Positions 8,770 to 17,784 of a stretch of DNA of 64,000 nt are shown piece by piece. The notes beneath the pieces are model-generated. The model had not been told where the DNA came from. It saw nothing but the letters and a program-made list of their open reading frames with translations, and ran no database searches. The stretch is from CAYPKW01 sp964411425. Its GTDB lineage: Bacteria > Pseudomonadota > Alphaproteobacteria > Dongiales > Dongiaceae. The position numbers were made by a program, and so were the translations under genes. The first letter of the stretch is position 1; each line of letters opens with the position of its first letter. The stretch covers positions 1 through 64,000 of the forward strand of contig CAYPKW010000007.1 of NCBI GenBank assembly GCA_964411425.1. Direction: 5' to 3'.

Positions 8770-9527
8770 TGACCAGCCTGCCCAGCCATACCGAGAAGCG
8801 CCTCGGGCTCGTCATCGACCTCGATATTTGCGTCGGCTGCCACGCCTGCGCCGTCAACTGCAAGCAATGGAACAGCGGCGGCCACATGGCGCCGCTGACC
8901 GATGAGGATCCGTATGGCCCGGAGCCGCTCGGGGTGTGGTTCAATCGCGTGCACAGCTTCGAGGTTGGCGACGGCGAAAACAGCCGCACCGTGCACTTTC
9001 CGCGATCCTGTCTGCACTGCGATGAACCCGCCTGCGTCGAGGTCTGTCCGACCGGCGCCTCGTTCAAGCGGGCCAAGGACGGCATCGTGCTGGTCAACGA
9101 GGACCTGTGCATCGGCTGCAAGCTGTGCTCCTGGGCCTGCCCTTACGGGGCGCGCGAGTACGACTACGTCACCGCCACCATGAAGAAGTGCACGTTGTGC
9201 ATCGACCGCATCTACAACGAGAACCTGGAGGAGGTGGACCGCGTGCCGGCCTGCGTCAGCACCTGCCCGGTCGGCGCACGCCATTTCGGCGACTTGGGCG
9301 ACCCGAAGTCGGCGGTTTCGCAGTTGGTGCGGGAGCGCGGCGGCTTCGATCTCATGCCCGAGATGGGCTACAAGCCGGTCAACAAGTACCTGCCGCCGCG
9401 CCCGCGGCAAATCAAGCCGGGCGACACCGGCGCGCCCAAGGCACTGGAGCCGCTGGCGCCGGCAACCGACGGCGCCGAGGGCGCGAGCCGGTTGCTGCGC
9501 TGGGCCGATCGCGTGCTGTCGCGTTGA
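8769..9527 (+). CDS. soeB: 4Fe-4S electron-transfer subunit, probable SoeB
   Basis: A 252-residue ferredoxin-like subunit carrying four Cys-rich cluster motifs: CVGCHACAVNC near residue 21, SCLHCDEPACVEVCP, CIGCKLCSWACPYG, and CTLCIDR paired with PACVSTCP. This is the DmsB/NrfC arrangement for four cubane clusters that carry electrons from the molybdenum subunit to the membrane anchor. The ATG overlaps the preceding TAA by one base (TAATG), indicating translational coupling. The C-terminal 60 residues are a Pro-rich tail (KYLPPRPRQIKPG) followed by an acidic and Ala-rich end. Confidence 0.88.
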   Translation: MTSLPSHTEKRLGLVIDLDICVGCHACAVNCKQWNSGGHMAPLTDEDPYGPEPLGVWFNRVHSFEVGDGENSRTVHFPRSCLHCDEPACVEVCPTGASFKRAKDGIVLVNEDLCIGCKLCSWACPYGAREYDYVTATMKKCTLCIDRIYNENLEEVDRVPACVSTCPVGARHFGDLGDPKSAVSQLVRERGGFDLMPEMGYKPVNKYLPPRPRQIKPGDTGAPKALEPLAPATDGAEGASRLLRWADRVLSR

Positions 9528-9534
9528 TCGACGA

Positions 9535-10488
9535 ATGCATCCGGCGCTTTCGGTCATTTTCTTCACCACGCTCACCGGCGCCGGCTACGGGCTGTTGGCG
9601 CCGCTCTGCGCGCTGGCGGCCACGGGCGTGCTGCCGGCCGAGCGCTCGCTCGGCATCGCGGGATTCCTCGTCGCCTTCGCCGCGATCACCGCGGGGCTGC
9701 TGACCTCGACCTACCATCTCGGCCACCCAGGACGCGCCTGGCGCGCCTTCTCGCAGTGGCGCTCGTCCTGGCTGTCGCGCGAAGGAGTGCTGGCGGTGCT
9801 GACCTATCTTCCCGCCGGCTGGTTCGCCAAGGGTTGGGTATGGGACGGCGCCGCGCTCGCCGACGAGCCGTGGCGCTACTTCGGGCTGGCCGCGGCGGCG
9901 CTTGCCGTCCTCACCGTCGCCGCCACGGCGATGATCTACGTCGCGCTCAAGCCGGTGCCGCATTGGCGCAATCCCTGGGTGCTGCCGGGCTACCTGCTGC
10001 TCGGCGCTGCGACCGGCGGGATCGTCCTCGATGCGCTGCTCTATCCCTTGGGCCTCGCCGAGCCGCGCATCGTCGGCGCCGTGTTGCTAGCGATGCTTGC
10101 CGCCTGGCTCGTGAAGCTCTGCTACTGGCGTTCGATCGACCGCCGCAAAGCGGTCAGCACGGCGGAGAGCGCCACCGGCCTCGGCTCGCTCGGCCCGGTG
10201 CGGCTACTCGAGGCGCCGCATGTGGAGGAAAACTACGTCATGCGCGAGATGGGCCACCGCATCGCCCGCAAGCACGCCCAGAAACTGCGCCGCCTCGCCC
10301 TGCTGGCCGGGATCGCGGTGCCGCTGCCGTTGACGGTCGCGTCCCTCGTGCTGCCATACTGGGCGGCGACGGCGACGGCGGTGCTCGCGGTCCCGGCCGC
10401 CATCCTCGGCGTGCTGATCGAGCGCTGGCTGTTCTTCGCCGAGGCGCAGCACGTCGTGACGCTGTATTACGGGGCGCAACGGGTCTGA
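9535..10488 (+). CDS. soeC: DmsC-family membrane anchor, probable SoeC
   Basis: A 317-residue polytopic membrane protein with about eight hydrophobic helices. It begins PALSVIFFTTLTGAGYGLL and carries the DmsC/YnfH-type motif STYHLGHPGRAWRAF SQWRSSWLSREG in the first loops. It would anchor the SoeAB pair and pass electrons to or from the quinone pool. The start is 7 bases after soeB ends, in the same operon. The C-terminus is short and cytoplasmic. Substrate direction (oxidation of sulfite versus reduction of an S-oxide) is inferred only from the whole cluster. Confidence 0.83.
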   Translation: MHPALSVIFFTTLTGAGYGLLAPLCALAATGVLPAERSLGIAGFLVAFAAITAGLLTSTYHLGHPGRAWRAFSQWRSSWLSREGVLAVLTYLPAGWFAKGWVWDGAALADEPWRYFGLAAAALAVLTVAATAMIYVALKPVPHWRNPWVLPGYLLLGAATGGIVLDALLYPLGLAEPRIVGAVLLAMLAAWLVKLCYWRSIDRRKAVSTAESATGLGSLGPVRLLEAPHVEENYVMREMGHRIARKHAQKLRRLALLAGIAVPLPLTVASLVLPYWAATATAVLAVPAAILGVLIERWLFFAEAQHVVTLYYGAQRV

Positions 10489-10541
10489 CGGCACGCCGGC
10501 GACGCGGCGTTCGGCCGGAGGCAAGCTTTGGGGGAACCTGC

Positions 10542-12557
10542 ATGAAGATCGTCGAGCAGTTTCCGCGCCGTGTGCGCGAGATCGAGAACGCGTGGATCCC
10601 GCTGTCGGACGGCGTGCGGCTGGCCGCGCGCATCTGGCTGCCGGAGGACGCCGAGCGAAACCCGGTGCCGGCGATCCTCGAATACCTGCCCTACCGCAAG
10701 CGCGACGGGACAGCCGAGCGCGACCACCTGACCCATCCCTACTTCGCCGGCCACGGCTACGCCGGCGTCAGGGTCGACATGCGCGGCAGCGGCGAATCGG
10801 ACGGCCTGCTGTGGGACGAGTACCTGAAAGAGGAGCATGACGATTGCTTGGAGGTGATGTCTTGGCTCGCCAAGCAGCCCTGGTGCACCGGCGCCATCGG
10901 CATGATCGGCATCTCGTGGGGCGGGTTCAACGGGCTCCAGGTGGCGGCCCGCCGGCCGCCGCAACTGAAGGCGGTGGTGAGCCTCTGCTCCACCGTCGAC
11001 CGCTATGCCGACGACATCCACTACATGGGAGGATCCCTGCTCAACGACAACCTCGCCTGGGCCTCCACCATGTTCGCCTACCAGTCGCGGCCGCCCGACC
11101 CTGCGCTGGTGGGCGAGCGCTGGCGGGACATGTGGGTGACCCGCCTCGAGAACGAGCCGCTGATGATCGACAACTGGCTCCGCCACCAGCGCCGCGACGC
11201 CTTCTGGAAACACGGCTCGGTATGCGAGAACTACGCCGACATCCTGTGCCCGGTCTACGCGGTCGGCGGCTGGGCCGACGCTTACTCGAACGCGGTGCCC
11301 GCCCTGCTGGCCGGCCTCACCGCGCCGTGCAAGGGGCTGATCGGGCCGTGGGGCCACAAGTACCCGCACTTCGCCGGCCCAGGCCCTCGCATCGGGTTCC
11401 TGCAAGAATGCCTGCGCTGGTGGGACCAGTGGCTCATGGGAATCGACACCGGGATCATGGACGAGCCGCGATATCGAGTATGGATGCAGGAATCGGCGCC
11501 GCCGAAGGCCCATTACGCGGAGCGCCCCGGGCGCTGGGTGGCGGAGCCATCCTGGCCCAGCGGCAACATCGGCCGGCGCCGGCTATACCTCAACCCCGGC
11601 CGCCTGGACGACGCGCCGGCGCCCGAGCAGCGGCTCGACAACCGCTCGCCCGAGGACACCGGACTTACGTGCGGCGCCTGGTGCAGCTTCGGCCTCGGCC
11701 CCGACATGGCGGTCGACCAGCGCCCGGACGACGCCAGGTCGCTCGCCTTCGACAGCGCGCCGCTGGACAAGCGCCTCGAGATCCTCGGCGCCCCGGTCGT
11801 GGCGCTGGAGCTTGCCGTCGATCGACCCAACGCATTCGTAGTCGTGCGCCTTAATGAGGTGCAGCCCGATGGCGCCTCCACTCGCATCACCTACGGGGTC
11901 CTCAACCTCACGCACCAAAAGAGCCACGAGCGGCCCGAGCCGGTCGTGCCGGGCGAGCGCATGCGGATCGACGTGAAGCTCAACGACATCGCGCACGCGT
12001 TCCCACCGGGCGCCAGGCTGCGCGTCGCCGTGTCCACGGCGTATTGGCCGCTCGTCTGGCCGTCGCCCGAGCCGGTCCGGCTTAGCCTCTATACCGGCGC
12101 CGGCCATCTCGACCTACCGGTGCGCGAGCCGCGCCCCGAGGACGAGGGGCTGCTGCGCTTCCCGGAGTCGGAGGCGGCGACGCCCCTCGGGCGAACATTC
12201 CACACGCCGGGCGAGACGCGGCGCCTGGTCGAGCGCGAGCTCGGGACCGGCGAGGTCGTGACGCGCGTGATCGAGGATTCCGGCCGTTATACCATCGACC
12301 ACGTCGGCCTCGACTACCGGATCGCGCAGGAGGAAGTTTACCGCATCAAGGAACACGATCCGCTGAGCGCCCGCGTGGACATCGCCTATACGGTGGAGAT
12401 CGGGCGCGGGGCCTGGCGCACGCGGACCGAAACGCGCACCGCGATGCGCGCCAGCAGGACCGAGTTCCTGATCGACGCCCGGCTCGACGCTTACGAGGGC
12501 GACACGCGCCTCGTCACCCGCAACTGGAGCCGTAGCATCCCGCGCGACCTGGTATAA
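10542..12557 (+). CDS. CocE/NonD family hydrolase (X-Pro dipeptidyl-peptidase-like)
   Basis: A 671-residue alpha/beta hydrolase. The N-terminus (WIPLSDGVRLAARIWLPEDA) and YFAGHGYAGVRVDMRGSGES are typical of CocE/NonD, and the nucleophile elbow GISWGG holds the catalytic Ser. Asp and His ligands are expected in the ADAYSNAV and WGHKYPH segments. A C-terminal jelly-roll (VVALELAVDRPNAFVVVRLNEV) matches the X-Pro dipeptidyl-peptidase C-terminal domain. The ATG follows a GGGGGAA site. The gene leads directly into a peptide-type ABC transporter operon, which suggests that an ester or amide taken up by that transporter is hydrolysed. There is no signal peptide, so it should act in the cytoplasm. 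Confidence 0.85.
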   Translation: MKIVEQFPRRVREIENAWIPLSDGVRLAARIWLPEDAERNPVPAILEYLPYRKRDGTAERDHLTHPYFAGHGYAGVRVDMRGSGESDGLLWDEYLKEEHDDCLEVMSWLAKQPWCTGAIGMIGISWGGFNGLQVAARRPPQLKAVVSLCSTVDRYADDIHYMGGSLLNDNLAWASTMFAYQSRPPDPALVGERWRDMWVTRLENEPLMIDNWLRHQRRDAFWKHGSVCENYADILCPVYAVGGWADAYSNAVPALLAGLTAPCKGLIGPWGHKYPHFAGPGPRIGFLQECLRWWDQWLMGIDTGIMDEPRYRVWMQESAPPKAHYAERPGRWVAEPSWPSGNIGRRRLYLNPGRLDDAPAPEQRLDNRSPEDTGLTCGAWCSFGLGPDMAVDQRPDDARSLAFDSAPLDKRLEILGAPVVALELAVDRPNAFVVVRLNEVQPDGASTRITYGVLNLTHQKSHERPEPVVPGERMRIDVKLNDIAHAFPPGARLRVAVSTAYWPLVWPSPEPVRLSLYTGAGHLDLPVREPRPEDEGLLRFPESEAATPLGRTFHTPGETRRLVERELGTGEVVTRVIEDSGRYTIDHVGLDYRIAQEEVYRIKEHDPLSARVDIAYTVEIGRGAWRTRTETRTAMRASRTEFLIDARLDAYEGDTRLVTRNWSRSIPRDLV

Positions 12558-12580
12558 TCGCCGGCGAGGAGCCGGCCACG

Positions 12581-13525
12581 ATGTTGTACTACACCGTCCA
12601 GCGCATCGGCCTCGCGGTGGTGATCTGCGCCATCGCCATGACCATCCTGTTCAGCCTGGTCTACGCCATCCCCGGCGACCCGGCCAGCATTGCGCTGGGC
12701 CCGCGAGCGACGCCCGAGATGAAGGAGGCCTTGCGCGTGCGCATGGGGCTCGACCAGCCGCTGCCGGTCCAGCTCGTGCGTTTCTTCGCCAACGTCGTGG
12801 AGGGCGACCTCGGCTACGACGTGTGGACCAAGCGCGCGGTCACCACCATCGTCATGGAATCGCTGCCCTACACGCTGGCGCTGGCGCTCGTCGGGCTCGG
12901 CTGGGCGGTGCTGCTCGGCATCCCGCTCGGCTGCTACTCCGCGCTCTATCGCAACACGCTCGCCGACAAGATCGCCGGCGTCATCTCGGTCAGCGCCATC
13001 TCGATGCCCTCGTTCCTGGTGGCGGTCTATAGCCTGCTGTTGTTCGCCGTCACCCTCCACTGGTTCCCGGCCCTGGGCGCGGGCGAGCGCGGCGATCTGG
13101 CCGACCAGCTCCATCACCTGGTGCTGCCGGCGTTCGCCATAGGACTGGGCTGGGTCGGCTACCTTGCGCGCCTGGTGCGCGCCTCGATGCTGGAAGTCAT
13201 GGGCGAAAACCACGTGCGCACGGCGCGCGCCTTCGGGCTGCCCGAGCGCATGGTGGTGCTCCACTACGCGCTGCGGCTTGCCATTCTGCCGACCGTGACG
13301 CTGCTCGGTATCGCGGTGGGAAGCCTGCTGTCCGGCGCCGTGTTCGCCGAGCTGGTGTTCAACCGTCCCGGCATCGGACTGCTGGTCTACAACGCCGCCT
13401 CGACGCGCAACTATCCCGTGGTCATGGGCACGGTGCTGGTGACGGTGTTCGTCTTCGTCTCCTGCCAGCTCGTCGCCGACCTGCTGGTCGCCTTGTTGGA
13501 CCCCCGTGTCCGCCGCAGCCTCTGA
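12581..13525 (+). CDS. ABC transporter permease, DppB/OppB family
   Basis: A 314-residue inner-membrane permease with six helices. The N-terminal helix (RIGLAVVICAIAMTILFSLVYAIPGDP) has the conserved PGDP motif, and the coupling-helix 'EAA' region is EVMGENHVRTARAFGLPE. FNRPGIGLLVYNA near the C-terminus is typical of DppB. GAGGA precedes the ATG. It is the first of four transporter genes and overlaps the next by 20 bases. The substrate is probably a peptide or another small amide-like compound, judging from the family and the hydrolase upstream. Confidence 0.9.
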   Translation: MLYYTVQRIGLAVVICAIAMTILFSLVYAIPGDPASIALGPRATPEMKEALRVRMGLDQPLPVQLVRFFANVVEGDLGYDVWTKRAVTTIVMESLPYTLALALVGLGWAVLLGIPLGCYSALYRNTLADKIAGVISVSAISMPSFLVAVYSLLLFAVTLHWFPALGAGERGDLADQLHHLVLPAFAIGLGWVGYLARLVRASMLEVMGENHVRTARAFGLPERMVVLHYALRLAILPTVTLLGIAVGSLLSGAVFAELVFNRPGIGLLVYNAASTRNYPVVMGTVLVTVFVFVSCQLVADLLVALLDPRVRRSL

Positions 13526-14393
13526 CCTCGCCGGCGCCAGGGCGACCGCTCCCCGGGCGCTCGGCATCCTGCGCCGCATCGCGCGGGACCCGATGGGGCT
13601 GCTTGGGCTGCTGCTGGTGACGCTCTTGGTCGTCACCGGCCTGTTCGCCGACCTGCTGGCGCCACACGACCCGATCAAGATCGCGGTCGCCGAACGCCTG
13701 GCCGATCCCAGCCTGACGCACCCGCTGGGCACCGACCAGCTCGGCCGCGACGTGCTGAGCCGGGTCATCAAGGGCAGCCAGATCGCGCTCGTCGTCTCCG
13801 TGTCGGCGATCGCCATCGCGCTCGTCTTCGGCATCACGCTGGGTCTCTTGGCCGGCTATGGGCCGCGCTGGCTCGACAACGTTCTGGTGCTGCTGTTCGA
13901 CGCGGTCTATTCGTTCCCCACCATCATGCTGGCGCTCGCACTCATCACGCTCGTCGGCCCCAGCCTCGGCGCCGTCGTGCTCGTAGTGGTGGTCGGCAGC
14001 ATTCCCGTCTACGCCCGTCTCATCCGCACCCAGACGCTCGCCGTCAAGACCTCGGAGTACGTGTTGGCGGAGCGATCGCTCGGCGCCGGGCAGGGCCGCA
14101 TCCTCGTACGCCACATCCTGCCCAACGTGGTGGGGCCGCTGCTGATCATCGCCAGCATGGACGTGCCGGTGGTGATCACCATCGAGGCGGGGCTTAGCTT
14201 CCTCGGCATGGGCGTGCGCCCGCCGGCGCCGAGCTGGGGGCGCATACTAAACGAGGGTTATTCCTTCATTCGCGAGACGCCGTGGATCGTGGTCGGCGGC
14301 GGCCTGCCGCTGATCGCGACCACGCTCGGTTTCACCTTCCTGGGCGAGGCGCTGCGCGACCAGCTCGACCCCAAGCTGCGCAGGGCCATCTGA
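13506..14393 (+). CDS. ABC transporter permease, DppC/OppC family
   Basis: A 295-residue permease that pairs with the preceding DppB-type subunit. A cytoplasmic N-terminus with ARDPMGLLGLLLV leads into the first helix. HPLGTDQLGRDVLSRVIKGSQ is the conserved periplasmic OppC_N motif, and the coupling loop reads SEYVLAERSLGAGQGRILVRHILPN. It starts at a GTG inside the end of the preceding gene, a 20-base overlap, and its TGA overlaps the ATG of the following ATPase. Confidence 0.9.
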   Translation: MSAAASDLAGARATAPRALGILRRIARDPMGLLGLLLVTLLVVTGLFADLLAPHDPIKIAVAERLADPSLTHPLGTDQLGRDVLSRVIKGSQIALVVSVSAIAIALVFGITLGLLAGYGPRWLDNVLVLLFDAVYSFPTIMLALALITLVGPSLGAVVLVVVVGSIPVYARLIRTQTLAVKTSEYVLAERSLGAGQGRILVRHILPNVVGPLLIIASMDVPVVITIEAGLSFLGMGVRPPAPSWGRILNEGYSFIRETPWIVVGGGLPLIATTLGFTFLGEALRDQLDPKLRRAI

Positions 14394-15364
14394 TGGCCGA
14401 TCCCGTCCTTGCCATCCGCGACCTCAGCATCGACTTTCTGACCGCGCGCGGGCGCGTGCACGCGCTGCGCGGGGTCAGCCTCGAGGTGCCGCGCGGCGCC
14501 ATCGTGGGCGTGGTGGGCGAGAGCGGCGCCGGCAAGACGACGATGCTCTTGGCGGCCATGCGCCTGCTGGCCGCCAACGCTGAGGTTCGCGGCGGGGCGG
14601 TGCTGCTGGACGGCCGCGACGTGCTGAGGATGACCCAGGCCGAGCTGCGCGAGGTGCGCGGGCGCAAGGTGTCGATGGTGTTCCAGGACCCGATGAGCTC
14701 GCTCAACCCCGTGCTGCCGGTCGGCGCGCAGATGGTCGACATCCAATACCGCGACCGCGCCGCCGGCGCGGGCGAGAAGCGGCGTCGGGCGGCCGAGATG
14801 CTGCGCCGGGTAGGCATTCCGGACGCCTTGGAGCGCCTCGGCAACTACCCGCACGAGTTCAGCGGCGGCATGCGCCAGCGCGTCGCCATCGCCATGGCGC
14901 TGCTGAGCAACCCCGACCTGTTGATGGCCGACGAGCCGACGACCGCGCTCGACGTCACCATGGAGGCGCAGATCATCCACCTGCTGCGCGAGTTGAAGCG
15001 CGACTTCCAAGGCTCGATCCTGTTCGTTTCGCACAACCTCGGGCTGGTGGCCGAGCTGTGCGACGAGGTGGTGATCCTGTACGCCGGCGCGGTGGTCGAG
15101 CGCGGCAGCGTGCGGGACATCTTCCATCGCCCGCGCCACCCCTATACCGAGGCGCTGCTCGTTTGCGACCCGGCGCGGCTCGCCGTGGCGAGCCGCGAGT
15201 TGCCGACCATCCCCGGCGACGTGCCGGACCTGCTGCACGCGCCCGTCGGCTGCGCCTTCGTCGAGCGCTGCCCCAAGGCGTTCGAGCGCTGCCGGCGCCA
15301 CTCCCCGGCGCCGGTGTCGTTGAGCCCGACCCAGAGCGCCGCCTGCCACCTGTTGTCCCAATGA
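14393..15364 (+). CDS. ABC transporter ATPase, DppD/OppD family
   Basis: A 323-residue nucleotide-binding subunit: Walker A GESGAGKTT, Q-loop VFQDPMSSLNP, signature FSGGMRQRVAIAMAL, Walker B LLMADEPTTALD and switch His in FVSHNLG. The C-terminal oligopeptide-transporter extension (VGCAFVERCPKAFERC) carries the Cys cluster found in DppD/OppD. It starts within the stop of the preceding permease (TGATG) and ends in an ATGA overlap with the second ATPase. Confidence 0.92.
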   Translation: MADPVLAIRDLSIDFLTARGRVHALRGVSLEVPRGAIVGVVGESGAGKTTMLLAAMRLLAANAEVRGGAVLLDGRDVLRMTQAELREVRGRKVSMVFQDPMSSLNPVLPVGAQMVDIQYRDRAAGAGEKRRRAAEMLRRVGIPDALERLGNYPHEFSGGMRQRVAIAMALLSNPDLLMADEPTTALDVTMEAQIIHLLRELKRDFQGSILFVSHNLGLVAELCDEVVILYAGAVVERGSVRDIFHRPRHPYTEALLVCDPARLAVASRELPTIPGDVPDLLHAPVGCAFVERCPKAFERCRRHSPAPVSLSPTQSAACHLLSQ

Positions 15365-16341
15365 GCGAGCTCTTGGAGGTGCGCGACCTCCGGGTCCGGT
15401 ATCGCACCGCGGGCCCGATCAAGGCGCGCATCGCCGGCATCTCCGATCCGTTCATCGACGCCGTGCTCGGCGTTTCCTTCACCGTCAAGGCCGGCACCAC
15501 CTTCGGGTTGGTCGGCGAGAGCGGTTCGGGCAAGAGCACGCTCGCGCGCGCCATCATCGGCCTGGTGCCGGCTCAAGGCGGCGCGATCCGCTTCGACGGC
15601 AAGGAGCTGCGCGGCAAGGGCGACGCCGCCTTCGCCCACCACCGGCGCAACATCGCCATGATGTTCCAGGACCCAGTCGCGTCGCTGTCGCCGCGGCTCA
15701 CCGTCAAGTCGCTCATCACCGAGCCGTTCCTCATCCATGCGCGGGGCGACCGTCCGCTCGACGCCGAGGCGCGCCGGCTGCTGGCCATGGTGGGCCTCTC
15801 CGCCCATTTCGCCGGCCGCTATCCGCACGAGCTGTCCGGCGGCCAGGCCCGGCGAGTGGGCGTCGCCCGCGCGCTCGCGCTGACGCCGAAGCTCATCATC
15901 GCCGACGAGCCCACCGCCGGGCTCGACGTCTCGGTGCAGGGCGAGATATTGAACCTGATGGCGCGGCTGCAACGCGAGTTGGGGCTGACCTACCTCGTCA
16001 TCACCCACAACCTGGCGGTCGTGCGCCACATCAGCGACGAGATGGCCATCATGTACATGGGCCGCTTCGTCGAGCGCGGGCCGACCAAGGAGATATTCGC
16101 CCGCCCGGCGCATCCCTACACGCACGGACTGCTGGTAGCGCAGCCGCGGCCCGACCCCGACCGCCGACGCGACAACGTCGAATTGCAGGGCGAGGTGCCG
16201 AGCCTGGCGCGCCGGCCCTCGGGTTGCGAGTTCCATACCCGCTGTCCCAACGCCGCCGACCGCTGCCGCGGCGAGGCTCCCGAGGCGCGCGCCGTCGCCG
16301 GCCACGAGGTTCGCTGCCATTTCCCGCTCACCGCCGCATGA
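15361..16341 (+). CDS. ABC transporter ATPase, DppF/OppF family
   Basis: A 326-residue second nucleotide-binding subunit: Walker A GESGSGKSTLARA, Q-loop MFQDPVASLSP, signature LSGGQARRVGVARALAL, Walker B LIIADEPTAGLD and His in VITHNLA. The oligopeptide C-terminal domain (GCEFHTRCPNAADRC) is present. It completes a two-permease, two-ATPase transporter whose periplasmic binding protein is missing from the operon. The binding protein must be encoded elsewhere, or an unrelated exported protein serves this role. Confidence 0.92.
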   Translation: MSELLEVRDLRVRYRTAGPIKARIAGISDPFIDAVLGVSFTVKAGTTFGLVGESGSGKSTLARAIIGLVPAQGGAIRFDGKELRGKGDAAFAHHRRNIAMMFQDPVASLSPRLTVKSLITEPFLIHARGDRPLDAEARRLLAMVGLSAHFAGRYPHELSGGQARRVGVARALALTPKLIIADEPTAGLDVSVQGEILNLMARLQRELGLTYLVITHNLAVVRHISDEMAIMYMGRFVERGPTKEIFARPAHPYTHGLLVAQPRPDPDRRRDNVELQGEVPSLARRPSGCEFHTRCPNAADRCRGEAPEARAVAGHEVRCHFPLTAA

Positions 16342-16375
16342 GCGAACGCGCCTTCGGCTCACCATCGCGTAGGTG

Positions 16376-16390
16376 TTAAGAAACTCTAAA
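16376..16390. promoter_or_regulatory. Possible CtrA-type half-site pair (TTAA-N7-TAAA)
   Basis: TTAA at 16376-16379 is followed by seven bases and TAAA at 16387-16390, one base from the alphaproteobacterial CtrA consensus TTAA-N7-TTAA. It lies in an AT-rich patch that is unusual for this window, between the ABC operon and the broken sensor kinase. The match is short, so this is only a candidate. Confidence 0.25.
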
Positions 16391-16442
16391 CCATGATAGG
16401 TTAACCGAACCCACGGTTGGCGCGGTCAACGCCACGCGAACG

Positions 16443-16470
16443 TTGACATAAAGGGGGCGTGGCGGAGAAT
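16443..16470 (+). promoter_or_regulatory. Candidate sigma-70-type promoter before the sensor kinase
   Basis: A perfect TTGACA at 16443-16448 is followed after 16 bases by GAGAAT (4 of 6 positions of the -10 consensus). A purine-rich GAGGGGAAAG lies downstream, about 15 bases before the ATG at 16504. The -35 is good but the -10 is weak. Confidence 0.3.
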
Positions 16471-16503
16471 CCGCGGCTGCGAGGGGAAAGTCGCAGCAAT
16501 GAC

Positions 16504-17768
16504 ATGAGCACGGATCGGAACGAACCGGTTCGGCCAGCATGGCGCCGCGCCATCGGAACGGCGCGGGGCGTCCTCGGCCACTGGATCGCCGGCCGGGCCC
16601 GCGGCAAGCCTCCGTCCATCGCGGCGAGGCGGCGCGGCATGAACGCCGCCTGATCGATGCCATCGAGAGCATGGCCAACGGGTTCGCGATGTACGACGCG
16701 GAAGACCGACTGGTGGCGTTCAACAAGCAGTTCCTCGATTTCAATTCGCGAACCGAGGACCTCTACGTGCCCGGGCGGACATACGAGGAGATCCTGCGGG
16801 CGGGGCTTGCCCGCGGCGGCGACGTACGGAAGCCGGCCGGCCGCGAGGAGGAGTAGCTGGCCGAGCGTCTCGCGATGCACCGCAACCCCGGCGAGCCGTT
16901 CGAGGAGCAGATGTACGATGGGCGGTGGCTGCTCGTCACCGAGCGGCGGATGAGCGATGGCGGCCTCGCTACCCTGCGCACCGATATCACCGAGCGCAAG
17001 CGCTCCGAGGCGGAATTGATCGAGGCCAAGACCCGGGCGGAGCAGGCGAGCGCCGCCAAAAGCCAGTTTCTGGCCAACATGAGCCACGAGTTGCGCACGC
17101 CCTTGAACGCCATCATCGGGTTTGCCGAAGTCCTCCATCTGCAGACCTTTGGCCCGCTCGGCACGCTGCGCTACGTCGAGTACGCGGACGCCATCCGCGA
17201 GAGCGGCCGGCATCTGCTCAACCTCGTCAACGACCTCTTGGACACGGCGCGGATCGACGCCGGCAAGCACGTCCTGGCGGAGGAGCCCTGCGACGTTGCC
17301 GAGGCGGTGGCCGGCGCGCTGCGCATAGTGCGCGAGCGAGCCGAGGCCGGCGAAGTCGCGCTCGAATCCGACGTGGCCGAGCGCCTGCCGCCGCTCTATG
17401 CGGACGCGCGCTGCTTGAAGCAAATTCTTCTGAACCTGTTGTCCAACTCCATCAAGTTCACGCCGTCGGGCGACCGCGTGCGAACCAGCGCCGGGCTGGT
17501 GCGAGACGGCGGACTGCGGATCGCGGTTAGCGATACGGGGGTCGGCATGCCGTCCGACCTGGTCGCCAGGGCCTTCGATGCCTTCGTCCAGCCGGAATTC
17601 ACTTATACGCGGACCCAAGGCGGCGCCGGCCTCGGTCTCCACCTCACCAGGGCGCTGGTCGAGCTGCACGGCGGCACCGTCGAGTTGGAAAGCAAGATCG
17701 GCATCGGGACCACCGTTACCGTGACCATGCCGCCGTCGCGCTGGATTGCCGCCAGCGCCACGGCTTGA
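16504..17768 (+). pseudogene. PAS-domain sensor histidine kinase, interrupted by an amber codon
   Basis: From about 16640 one frame encodes a PAS domain (RLIDAIESMANGFAMYDAEDR, then VAFNKQFLDFNS). It runs into a TAG at 16854-16856 right after GREEE. The same frame continues without gap (LAERLAMHRNPGEPFEEQM, then ITERKRSEAELIEAKTRAEQ) into a complete HisKA-HATPase module: H-box SHELRTPLNAI, N-box LLNLLSNSIKFTP, G1 DTGVGMP, F-box FDAFVQ, G2 GGAGLGLHLTR. Relatives have EEEWLAER at this point, so one G-to-A change (TGG to TAG) explains the stop. The best ribosome site serves the ATG at 16504, which is in another frame, so an upstream frameshift is also likely. The part from 16875 could still be made as a free kinase core. 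Confidence 0.75.
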
Positions 17769-17784
17769 TACGCCAGCGACCGAC

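Noticed and set aside
9756..10541. N-terminal extension of the CocE/NonD frame into soeC
   Set aside because: The extension is Arg/Ala-rich out-of-frame soeC; the ATG at 10542 has a good ribosome site and the normal family start.
12553..12558. TATAAT just before the first ABC permease gene
   Set aside because: It overlaps the hydrolase stop codon and has no -35 hexamer at a usable distance; probably chance.
16459..16653. Independent 64-residue protein before the PAS domain
   Set aside because: No family similarity; better read as the displaced N-terminus of the broken sensor kinase.
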